Shown in pieces: positions 1 to 5,851 of a stretch of DNA of 6,568 nucleotides (position 1 is the stretch's first letter; each line of letters begins with the position of its first letter). The notes under the pieces are model-generated. The model saw only the letters and a list, made by a program, of their open reading frames with translations, made no database searches and was not told the DNA's origin. The position numbers and the translations under genes are program-made. This DNA is from Candidatus Zixiibacteriota bacterium (GTDB taxonomy: Bacteria; Zixibacteria; MSB-5A5; GN15; FEB-12), in NCBI GenBank assembly GCA_003641345.1, contig QNAD01000117.1, positions 1 to 6,568 of the forward strand. Direction: 5' to 3'.

Positions 1-112
1 AAACCATATACTCAAAGTTATCCTCTAGCCATAACATCCATATTTAATACAAAATTAGCCAAAATCTTTCAAAGCTGGATTTCCTTTGTGTTAAAATTAA
101 AAATTTAACAAA

Positions 113-1489
113 ATGAGAAAAATAACTCAAATTTCAAAAGCAATTGTTTTGGTTCTGATAATCGGAACTGTTTTAGTATCTTGTAAAAAGAAAGACGAAG
201 GACCTGCTTCTCAGCCGACTCCAACGGAAAGTAATGTCGTGACCATTACCGATAACGGTTCAGGAATTGGTACACGCACATTCCATGCAGATACGGTTTA
301 TTTATTAGAAGGTTTCTGTTTTGTGAACAGTGGACAAACGCTAACCATTGAAGCCGGTACTATAATAAAAGGCAAATCTGGACAAGGGACTGCTTCTTCT
401 GCGTTAATTGTTGCTCGCGGTGGGAAAATTAATGCTGTGGGAACTGCTGCAAAACCGATTATTTTTACAGCTGAAGCTGATGATTTGAATGGTAGTGTTG
501 ATATCAATGCCAGAGGTCTTTGGGGTGGTGTTATTATTTTAGGTAATGCACAGCTCAATACCATTCCTGCCGAACAACAAATTGAAGGTATTCCTACCAC
601 AGAAACCCGCGGCACTTATGGTGGAACTGATGATTCTGATAACTCGGGAACTTTAACTTATGTTTCCATTCGTCACGGTGGAACCGATATTGGTGCCGGT
701 AACGAAATCAATGGTTTAACATTCGGTGCTGTAGGTAGCGGAACAACTATTGATTATATTGAAATATTGTCAAATGCTGACGATGGTATTGAATGTTTTG
801 GAGGTACTCCCAATATCAAACATGTTTTGATTAACAACTGTGCCGACGATGGATTGGATTATGACCAAGGTTTCAGAGGTAATGTTCAGTTTTATTGTGT
901 CTTGGGTACTGACGATAGCAACCGGTGTGGCGAACACGATGGCGGAACAACACCTGAGGACGGAACACCTTATGCAATTCCTACCATTTACAATGTTACT
1001 TATATTGGTGTTGCTTCTAATACCGATTGTCACATTATGACTTTCCGTGACAACGCAGGAGGTTATTATTACAATTCTATTTTTGTTAATTGCTATAAAG
1101 GAATTGATTTTGAAAAACTGGTTTCAGGGGAAGATAGTTACAACAGATATATGAATGGTCAATTGAAGATAGAAAATAATGTTTTCTATAATATTGCCGG
1201 ACAAACCGTGCTGACCGGAAACGAAAATGATTTTCTTTATGCCAACGGTGATTCAGCCATCATTGCTTCCAATGGTTGTGATTCTATCCTATCTGCTTAT
1301 TTTACATTGGCAAATAACTCGGTTGCAAATCCCGGCATTTCCAAATCGAATCCTGTACCGGCTTCTTCCCAAACAAGCAACATGGCAACATATCCGGCAG
1401 GAAGTACTTTCTTTGAAAGTGTATCCTATAAAGGTGCTTTTGGTAACAGCAATTGGGCAACAGGATGGACAGTAACATTTTCCAATTAA
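113..1489 (+). CDS. Outer-membrane lipoprotein with predicted beta-helix fold, likely partner of the TonB-dependent receptor
   Basis: This 458-residue protein is probably exported, lipidated and held in the outer membrane; its biochemical role is unknown. Residues 1-24 form a lipoprotein signal: basic MRK, a hydrophobic stretch at 10-22 and a lipobox LVSC with Cys24. The mature end CKKKDEG has Lys then acidic residues near the Cys, roughly like Bacteroidota surface-export signals, so surface display is possible (inference). The body has short beta-rich, Gly/Asn/Asp-rich turns typical of a right-handed parallel beta-helix: LTIEAGTIIKG (77-87), GLWGGVIILGNA (135-146), GTDDSDNSGTLTYVSIRHGG (171-190), then NADDGIE and CADDGLD. 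Asp pairs 223/224, 245/246 and 267/268 are exactly 22 residues apart. The C-terminus YKGAFGNSNWATGWTVTF (439-456) resembles a recurrent ending in Bacteroidota lipoproteins encoded near TonB receptors (from memory of the family). No type IX secretion C-terminal domain is apparent. The start ATG sits directly before the signal peptide. Function is inferred mainly from the adjacent receptor. Confidence 0.85.
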   Translation: MRKITQISKAIVLVLIIGTVLVSCKKKDEGPASQPTPTESNVVTITDNGSGIGTRTFHADTVYLLEGFCFVNSGQTLTIEAGTIIKGKSGQGTASSALIVARGGKINAVGTAAKPIIFTAEADDLNGSVDINARGLWGGVIILGNAQLNTIPAEQQIEGIPTTETRGTYGGTDDSDNSGTLTYVSIRHGGTDIGAGNEINGLTFGAVGSGTTIDYIEILSNADDGIECFGGTPNIKHVLINNCADDGLDYDQGFRGNVQFYCVLGTDDSNRCGEHDGGTTPEDGTPYAIPTIYNVTYIGVASNTDCHIMTFRDNAGGYYYNSIFVNCYKGIDFEKLVSGEDSYNRYMNGQLKIENNVFYNIAGQTVLTGNENDFLYANGDSAIIASNGCDSILSAYFTLANNSVANPGISKSNPVPASSQTSNMATYPAGSTFFESVSYKGAFGNSNWATGWTVTFSN

Positions 1490-1516
1490 AAACTAAAGCA
1501 ATAAAGCAAATTTTGG

Positions 1517-1544
1517 AAGCAACCACGAAAAAGGGGTTGCTTTT
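1517..1544 (+). terminator. Terminator-like hairpin between lipoprotein and receptor genes
   Basis: AAGCAACC (1517-1524) is the perfect reverse complement of GGTTGCTT (1535-1542), giving an 8 bp stem with a 10-base loop. The right arm runs into a short TTTT (1541-1544). It lies 27 bases after the lipoprotein stop and 26 bases before the receptor ATG. The stem is clear, but the T-tract is short and broken by GATG, so it may end only part of the transcripts and act as a stoichiometry-setting attenuator. The alternative is an mRNA-stabilising 3' hairpin. Confidence 0.55.
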
Positions 1545-1569
1545 GATGTTTATTAAAATGTGATTGATC

Positions 1570-4368
1570 ATGAAACTAATTTCGTTTTTCTTTCTGCTTA
1601 CAATTTCTGTTGCAGGGGTTTCACAGAAAGCACAAATACAAGGAAAAGTTACTGACGCAAAAACAGGAGATCCCATTCCGGGGGCAAATATTTTTTTAGA
1701 AGGAACAACCATTGGCGGGATTACAGATTTTGACGGAAATTATATTATTGCAAATATTCTGCCGGGTGTTTATACCGTGTCGTGTAGTTTTATTTCTTAT
1801 AAGAGCGGAAAAAAAGGAAATATTGCATTAAAAGCATCAGAAACAAAAACCATTGATTTCAGACTCAGTGAAGCAACCATTTCATTGAAAACAGTGAAAA
1901 TTACCACAAAAAAAAGCGAAAGGACAGAAAATGCCATGGTTGCCATGCAAAAAAAATCGGCAACTGTCATCAATGGTATTTCAGCAGAGCAAATATCCAA
2001 GATAGGTAGTGGTAATGCAGCTGAAGTTCTGAAAAAAGTAACCGGAGTAACCGTTCAGAACGGGAAATATGTTTATGTACGGGGGTTAAGCGATCGTTAT
2101 ACTAAAACAACCCTGAATGGTGCTGAAATCCCTGCTATGGATCCCGAACGAAATACCGTGCAGATGGATTTATTCCCGACCAGTATTTTGGAAAATTTAA
2201 TTGTCCATAAAACTTTTTCAGCCGAACTTCCCGGTGATTTTTCCGGTGGATTGATTAACATTAAAACAAAGAACTTTCCCGATCGGTTTACTGTGGGTTA
2301 TTATTACGCACTGGGCTACAATCCGCAAAGTAATTTACGAAAAGATTATCTGACTTACGAAAGCGGAAAATTCGATTGGTTGGGCATTGACGATGGTTCC
2401 CGCCAATTACCCGAAATTTCCTCGGGTTATATTCCAGAAAGATATGAGGATAACAATTTGCTCGACAAAATTACGCGGTCATTTTCTCCTGCATGGATAC
2501 CTACGGAAAAACTATCACCGTTAAACCAAAAAGTGAGCTTTAGCATTGGTAATAAAAAAACACTGTTCGGCAAAGATTTCGGCTATATGGTTGGGGCATC
2601 CTATGCCAATGATTACAACTATACCGATAACGGATTTTATGGTCGTTACCAATTAATTAGTGCTGGCGATACGGGCTTGAGTGCATTGAGTGAAACCTAC
2701 ACATACCGTAATTCCTCACAAGAAGCCATTTGGTCGGCAATGGCAAATTTCGGACTCAATCTTAACTCCAACAACAACATTAGTTTAACTTTGCTTAATT
2801 CGCACAGAGGCGAAAAAAATACTGCCCATTATCAGTATTATGATAATTTGAATAACTATGGTATGACTGAAGAACGCTGCTACCTCGGGTTCAACAGTCG
2901 TAATTTTTTGACCTCGCAATTAGCGGGATATCATCACATGGGAAATCTGAAAAACATAAAAATCCGTTGGTTGCAATCTACGGCATATACGACACAAAAT
3001 GAACCGGACAACCGTTATCTGATTAACAGTATTTTAGTGGATGAAAATACCGGAGATACAACTTATGCAGTTGATAAATCCATTTACGACAATCCTCGCC
3101 GTTTTTACAGAAACATGTATGAATTAAGTGTGTTTGAGCGGATTGATTTTGAGATGCCTTACCGCTATTTGGGACGACCGAGCAAATTAAAGTTCGGACT
3201 CAATGATAACTTGAAATATCGCGATTATCAACAGGTAAAACTTTTGTTTACCGAAAACATAACACGCAAATACGATGATATTGCCGCATTTTTTGCGGAT
3301 TCAAATATTAGTGCTACTCAAGGTATCAGGGTTCAGGGATCACCACTTGACGACAAGAGGAATAGTTATTTCGGGTCACAACACATTCTTGCCGGCTATG
3401 TTATGACTGACTGGAATGTCTCCGATAGGTTGGATGCACTAATTGGTGTCCGTATGGAAAAAACCGGTATGCATACCGAAAGCTATAAGCAAGAGGAAGG
3501 AACCGAAGTTCTTTCCGGAGATTTGAACACATTGGATCTCTTACCTGCACTGAATCTTACTTTTACTCCTGTAAAAAAAATGAAAATCCGCGGAGCGTAC
3601 AGCCGTACTGTTGCCCGCCCGTCATTTCGCGAAAAAACACCATTGATAATTGAAAATAAAACCGGTGATATCATTGTTGGAAATCCGGAATTGCTGAATA
3701 CTAACATTACCAACATAGACTTTCGTGTTGAAAAATATTTTAAGCGTGGCGAATTGATTTCTTTGGGTGCTTTTTACAAGCAATTTAAAGATCCTATTGA
3801 AAAAACTTTTAATACCGAAGCTCAGAATCCGGAGTTGACATGGCGAAATGTACCCAATGCAACTCTTTATGGATTGGAATTAGAATTTAGCAAAAAACTG
3901 AACTTCGTTTCGTTACTCAAATGGTTTAAATTTTCCGGAAACCTGACTTATATTATGTCGGAAGTGAAAATTGACGAAAAAGAACTGGCAATTAAACGGT
4001 ATTACGATGTTAATTATCCTGACCACCGTCAGATGGTGGAACAAGCACCTGTTGTTGCCAATGCGACTTTATCCTATGAAAACGATTCGCTAAAGTTGGA
4101 TATCAATCTCACTTATACTTACGAAGGCGAAAAACTGGTAATTGTAAATCCCAAAGGTATTCCCGATATTTTTGAAAAACCCAATCATAATTTAGATTTT
4201 AACATCGGGAAACAATTGGGCAAACATTACAAACTGTCGTTTGCCGTCAAGAACCTGTTGAACAATAGAACAACTTATTACTATCCTTATGGTGTTGCGG
4301 GGTATTTGTACGAAGATTTCGGCTGGGGAAGAAGTTTTGTTTTAAAATTCAGCTATTTGGTGAAATAG
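1570..4368 (+). CDS. TonB-dependent outer-membrane receptor with N-terminal CarboxypepD_reg-like domain
   Basis: This 932-residue receptor should import an unidentified ligand across the outer membrane using energy from TonB-ExbB-ExbD. Residues 1-19 are a signal peptide (MKLISFFFLLTISVAGVSQ). Residues about 22-100 are a carboxypeptidase-regulatory-like beta-sandwich: IQGKVTDAKTGDPIPGANI, then TDFDGNY and ISYKSG. Residues about 130-235 are the plug, with the hallmark YVYVRGLSDRYTKTTLNG (167-184) and LPGDFSGGLINIKTK (220-234). The rest is a long barrel of alternating beta-strands ending GWGRSFVLKFSYLVK. A TTG at 1564 is in frame, but the ATG at 1570 directly precedes the signal peptide and is preferred; an in-frame TGA at 1561-1563 bars any earlier start. 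It is shorter than SusC-type receptors (about 1000 residues) and has no SusD neighbour, so a glycan-utilisation locus is unlikely. The upstream lipoprotein is the likely surface partner. The ligand cannot be read from the sequence. No frameshift or internal stop is present. Confidence 0.95.
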   Translation: MKLISFFFLLTISVAGVSQKAQIQGKVTDAKTGDPIPGANIFLEGTTIGGITDFDGNYIIANILPGVYTVSCSFISYKSGKKGNIALKASETKTIDFRLSEATISLKTVKITTKKSERTENAMVAMQKKSATVINGISAEQISKIGSGNAAEVLKKVTGVTVQNGKYVYVRGLSDRYTKTTLNGAEIPAMDPERNTVQMDLFPTSILENLIVHKTFSAELPGDFSGGLINIKTKNFPDRFTVGYYYALGYNPQSNLRKDYLTYESGKFDWLGIDDGSRQLPEISSGYIPERYEDNNLLDKITRSFSPAWIPTEKLSPLNQKVSFSIGNKKTLFGKDFGYMVGASYANDYNYTDNGFYGRYQLISAGDTGLSALSETYTYRNSSQEAIWSAMANFGLNLNSNNNISLTLLNSHRGEKNTAHYQYYDNLNNYGMTEERCYLGFNSRNFLTSQLAGYHHMGNLKNIKIRWLQSTAYTTQNEPDNRYLINSILVDENTGDTTYAVDKSIYDNPRRFYRNMYELSVFERIDFEMPYRYLGRPSKLKFGLNDNLKYRDYQQVKLLFTENITRKYDDIAAFFADSNISATQGIRVQGSPLDDKRNSYFGSQHILAGYVMTDWNVSDRLDALIGVRMEKTGMHTESYKQEEGTEVLSGDLNTLDLLPALNLTFTPVKKMKIRGAYSRTVARPSFREKTPLIIENKTGDIIVGNPELLNTNITNIDFRVEKYFKRGELISLGAFYKQFKDPIEKTFNTEAQNPELTWRNVPNATLYGLELEFSKKLNFVSLLKWFKFSGNLTYIMSEVKIDEKELAIKRYYDVNYPDHRQMVEQAPVVANATLSYENDSLKLDINLTYTYEGEKLVIVNPKGIPDIFEKPNHNLDFNIGKQLGKHYKLSFAVKNLLNNRTTYYYPYGVAGYLYEDFGWGRSFVLKFSYLVK

Positions 4369-4421
4369 ATTATTAGAAATTCCCTTAACAATTATTTAAC
4401 AAAAAAATAACGGGTAGGTAA

Positions 4422-4451
4422 TTTGAAGTTAATACTACTGTCGTTATTTTG
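4422..4451 (+). promoter_or_regulatory. Putative Bacteroidota-type promoter for the small CarboxypepD_reg-like gene
   Basis: TTTG at 4422-4425 is followed after 18 bases by TTATTTTG at 4444-4451. This resembles the Bacteroidota -33 TTTG and -7 TAnnTTTG elements at close to usual spacing, with one mismatch in the -7 box (T for A). Transcription would start near 4456-4460, leaving a leader of roughly 15-20 bases before the ATG at 4475. It lies in the 106-base gap after the receptor stop, where no strong terminator is visible, so read-through from the receptor gene also remains possible. Confidence 0.45.
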
Positions 4452-4474
4452 TAGTTGAACCAAAAATCAAACCA

Positions 4475-4831
4475 ATGAAAAAAATAATGATTCTTTTCGC
4501 TATCGTAACCATGCAAATTACCATGGTTTTTGCCGGAAACGGAAATGATGATAAATTGAATATTAATAATACGCAAACCTCACAAATTACAGGTAAAATT
4601 GTTGATTTCTCCAATAACGAAGGATTGGTAGGCGTTGCTGTAAAAATTCTTGAAACCGGCCAAGTGGTTTACACTGATTTTGACGGAAATTTCTCAATTA
4701 AAAATGTACCTGCCGGACAAAAGGTTCAACTGCAAGTTAACTATATTTCCTACCAAACGGTAATTATTAATGACTTAAAAGCTGCTTTCCCTGTAAGTGC
4801 GATAAAAGTTTCTTTGAGTAAAGTACAATAA
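4475..4831 (+). CDS. Small secreted stand-alone CarboxypepD_reg-like domain protein
   Basis: This 118-residue protein has a signal peptide at residues 1-20 (MKKIMILFAIVTMQITMVFA, cleavage likely before GNGND), a polar Asn/Asp/Thr linker (21-37) and one carboxypeptidase-regulatory-like beta-sandwich (about 38-115). Domain hallmarks are ITGKIVDFSNNEGLVGVAVK (38-57), YTDFDGNFSIKNVPAG (66-81) and QVNYISYQTV (87-96). No catalytic domain, barrel or lipobox follows, so the product is probably a soluble periplasmic or secreted module. The same signature (TDFDGN(Y/F)xIxN, then ISY about 20 residues on) occurs in the N-terminal domain of the receptor just upstream. The domain usually caps TonB receptors or other surface proteins; a free copy could bind the receptor, TonB or cell-wall material, but that is inference. 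It probably has its own promoter (4422-4451) and is cotranscribed with the MORN gene 39 bases downstream. Domain identity is confident; function is unknown. Confidence 0.85.
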   Translation: MKKIMILFAIVTMQITMVFAGNGNDDKLNINNTQTSQITGKIVDFSNNEGLVGVAVKILETGQVVYTDFDGNFSIKNVPAGQKVQLQVNYISYQTVIINDLKAAFPVSAIKVSLSKVQ

Positions 4832-4870
4832 CGGCAATATTCCGGTATCTTTATTGCTAAAATCATTCAT

Positions 4871-5332
4871 ATGAAAAATTTATTTCTGACAGTTCTTATT
4901 ATATTCCTGTCATTTGGTCTTGGTAAAGCACAAATTTATAAGAAAGCCGACAGTTTATATTACGACAAGGAAGATAATCTTTATACCGGTACTTATACCG
5001 AATATTTTCCAAATGGTAATAAGCAGGTAGAGCTATCATTAAAGAACGGTGAAAAAGACGGACTGACATTTACTTACTATCAAAATGGACAAGTTTGTGA
5101 ACAACAATCTTTCAAGACAGGTGTTCCTGACGGCGAATGGATTTCCTATACCGGAAACGGTAAAAAAACAGCTATTGCTCATTATATTCACGGCAAAAAA
5201 GACGGTGAATGGTTCATTTGGGACAAAAATGGAACTCTCCGGTTTAAAATGTATTATGCCAAAAACCAAAAGACCGGTGTTTGGGAAATGTATGATAAAA
5301 ACGGGAAGCTAATAAACAAGAAAGTTTACTAA
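4871..5332 (+). CDS. Secreted MORN-variant (YwqK-like) repeat protein
   Basis: This 153-residue protein has a signal peptide at residues 1-20 (MKNLFLTVLIIFLSFGLGKA, cleavage likely before QIYKK) and then tandem MORN_2-type repeats. Units with a strict 24-residue period start at residues 65 (LTFTYYQNGQ), 89 (EWISYTGNGK), 113 (EWFIWDKNGT) and 137 (VWEMYDKNGK); a slightly longer unit at 38-64 precedes them. Each unit has an aromatic pair, an NG turn, a charged strand and a closing DG or TG. Such repeats form a beta-meander and are thought to mediate binding; no enzyme motif is present. Automated pipelines often name these proteins YwqK-family antitoxins, but this copy carries an export signal and no toxin gene is visible, so that name should not be taken as function. 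It lies 39 bases after the CarboxypepD_reg-like gene, probably in one transcript. Its TAA overlaps the stop of the opposing HAD gene. Confidence 0.88.
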   Translation: MKNLFLTVLIIFLSFGLGKAQIYKKADSLYYDKEDNLYTGTYTEYFPNGNKQVELSLKNGEKDGLTFTYYQNGQVCEQQSFKTGVPDGEWISYTGNGKKTAIAHYIHGKKDGEWFIWDKNGTLRFKMYYAKNQKTGVWEMYDKNGKLINKKVY

Positions 5333-5745
5333 TTTTCTTTTTTCCGCCCGAACAAACGGAATTTCTTTTTGGGATTCATTAATTCCTGTTCTTTTTTTGC
5401 CATTTCTTCATCGGGGTTAAGGATGTGCCATATTTCGCCCCAGTCGGGAAGCCCGCCAATGTTTTTATCGTCAATATATACATCGGCATCTATCTTACGA
5501 CTAACAACACCTTCTTCATAAACTTCTTCGGGATAGTTCCTGTTGACGGCATAAAATTCCACACCGTTTTTGCGGCAGAATTCCACGGCATCGTCCAGTT
5601 CTTTTCCCGACCGGTATGTCCACAAAATTAATTGGTGTCCTTTCTGTAACATCTTTAGCGTTTCAAATGCAAACAGACGGGTTTTGCCAATTTCGGGATA
5701 AGCATGTTCTACAATGGTGCCATCAAAGTCAATTGCTATTCTCAT
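5329..5745 (-). CDS. Small HAD-superfamily phosphatase (BT0820-like)
   Basis: This 138-residue cytoplasmic protein is probably a Mg2+-dependent phosphohydrolase of unknown substrate. HAD motifs appear in order: motif I IDFDGT with nucleophile Asp6 and acid/base Asp8; motif II Thr43 in LILWTYRSG (39-47); a plausible motif III Lys84 in SRKID; and motif IV YIDDKNIGG with Asp92/Asp93. Motif I to motif II is short, so there is no large cap domain; small uncharacterised Bacteroidota HAD proteins such as BT0820 have this layout. The tail (about 115-138) is highly charged, ending KKKFRLFGRKKEN. The ATG at 5745 puts the DFDGT motif at residue 6, as usual in the family; ATG 5757 (adding MSAK) is possible. 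A TTG at 5775 falls inside a promoter-like box and is rejected. The gene converges on the MORN gene, with TAG (5331-5329) overlapping TAA (5330-5332). Substrate and pathway are not indicated by the neighbours. Confidence 0.88.
   Translation of the reverse strand: MRIAIDFDGTIVEHAYPEIGKTRLFAFETLKMLQKGHQLILWTYRSGKELDDAVEFCRKNGVEFYAVNRNYPEEVYEEGVVSRKIDADVYIDDKNIGGLPDWGEIWHILNPDEEMAKKEQELMNPKKKFRLFGRKKEN
5342..5370 (+). terminator. Possible + strand terminator inside the 3' end of the HAD gene
   Basis: TTCCG (5342-5346) pairs with CGGAA (5357-5361) around a 10-base loop and is followed by TTTCTTTTT (5362-5370). Read on the + strand this is a stem plus T-tract 10 bases after the MORN stop codon, fitting an intrinsic terminator for the + strand genes. 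On the - strand the hairpin is followed by A residues, so it would not stop HAD transcription. The stem is only 5 bp, and the T-rich + strand here also reflects Lys codons of the HAD gene, so it may be coincidental. Confidence 0.35.
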
Positions 5746-5772
5746 TTTTGCTGACATTTGGGTTTCAGAGTA

Positions 5773-5780
5773 CAAAAATA
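5773..5780 (-). promoter_or_regulatory. Putative -7 promoter box for the HAD gene
   Basis: Read on the - strand, 5780-5773 is TATTTTTG, a full match to the Bacteroidota -7 consensus TAnnTTTG. It lies 15 bases before ATG 5757 and 27 before ATG 5745, giving a short leader to either start and ruling out the in-frame TTG at 5775. No clear TTTG lies at the -33 spacing; that position falls in the AT-rich tract 5781-5828, which may substitute for it. In such AT-rich DNA a chance match is possible. Confidence 0.42.
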
Positions 5781-5828
5781 TGGCAAAATTTTTTAATTTT
5801 AACGATTTTAATTTTTAAATTTTTTGAA
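5781..5828. other. AT-rich intergenic tract with 15-base repeated TTTTAATTTT
   Basis: The gap between the HAD and peptidase genes is almost pure A/T here. TTTTAATTTT occurs at 5791-5800 and again at 5806-5815, a 15-base period broken by the only C/G pair in the core (AACGA). Runs of A and T of this kind often act as upstream promoter elements or curved DNA. It sits just upstream of the - strand TATTTTTG box and also precedes a + strand TACCTTTG at 5842. No gene fits in this gap. Confidence 0.4.
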
Positions 5829-5851
5829 ATGGGGTTTTCCCTACCTTTGGA

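Noticed and set aside
17..35. GTTAT/ATAAC inverted repeat upstream of the lipoprotein gene
   Set aside because: Five-base arms around a 9-base spacer are expected by chance in AT-rich DNA; no operator could be matched.
81..88. TTCCTTTG as a -7 box for the lipoprotein gene
   Set aside because: It has one mismatch to TAnnTTTG and no TTTG at suitable spacing upstream; plausible by position but not supported enough to list.
1..108. Open frame from the window edge to a TAA at 106-108, possibly the end of an upstream gene
   Set aside because: It gives 35 codons of undistinguished sequence with no family signal in an AT-rich stretch; it cannot be told from chance. The region 1-112 is best treated as intergenic leader.
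1564..1569. TTG start for the receptor
   Set aside because: The ATG two codons later starts a standard signal peptide, so the TTG is not needed.
1302..1712. 136-residue open frame on the - strand across the lipoprotein-receptor junction
   Set aside because: It is antisense to two well-supported genes, has no recognisable domain and crosses the hairpin region; it is a shadow of the + strand coding frames.
1570..4368. SusC of a polysaccharide-utilisation locus
   Set aside because: No SusD, glycoside hydrolase or sensor gene is present and the receptor is shorter than usual SusC proteins.
4834..4857. GCAATA/TATTGC inverted repeat between the CarboxypepD_reg-like and MORN genes
   Set aside because: The 6 bp AT-rich stem with a 12-base loop and no T-run is too weak for a terminator; the 39-base gap fits a shared transcript.
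4871..5332. Toxin-antitoxin system based on the YwqK name
   Set aside because: No toxin candidate is adjacent, and the protein carries a signal peptide, so a cytoplasmic antitoxin role is unlikely.
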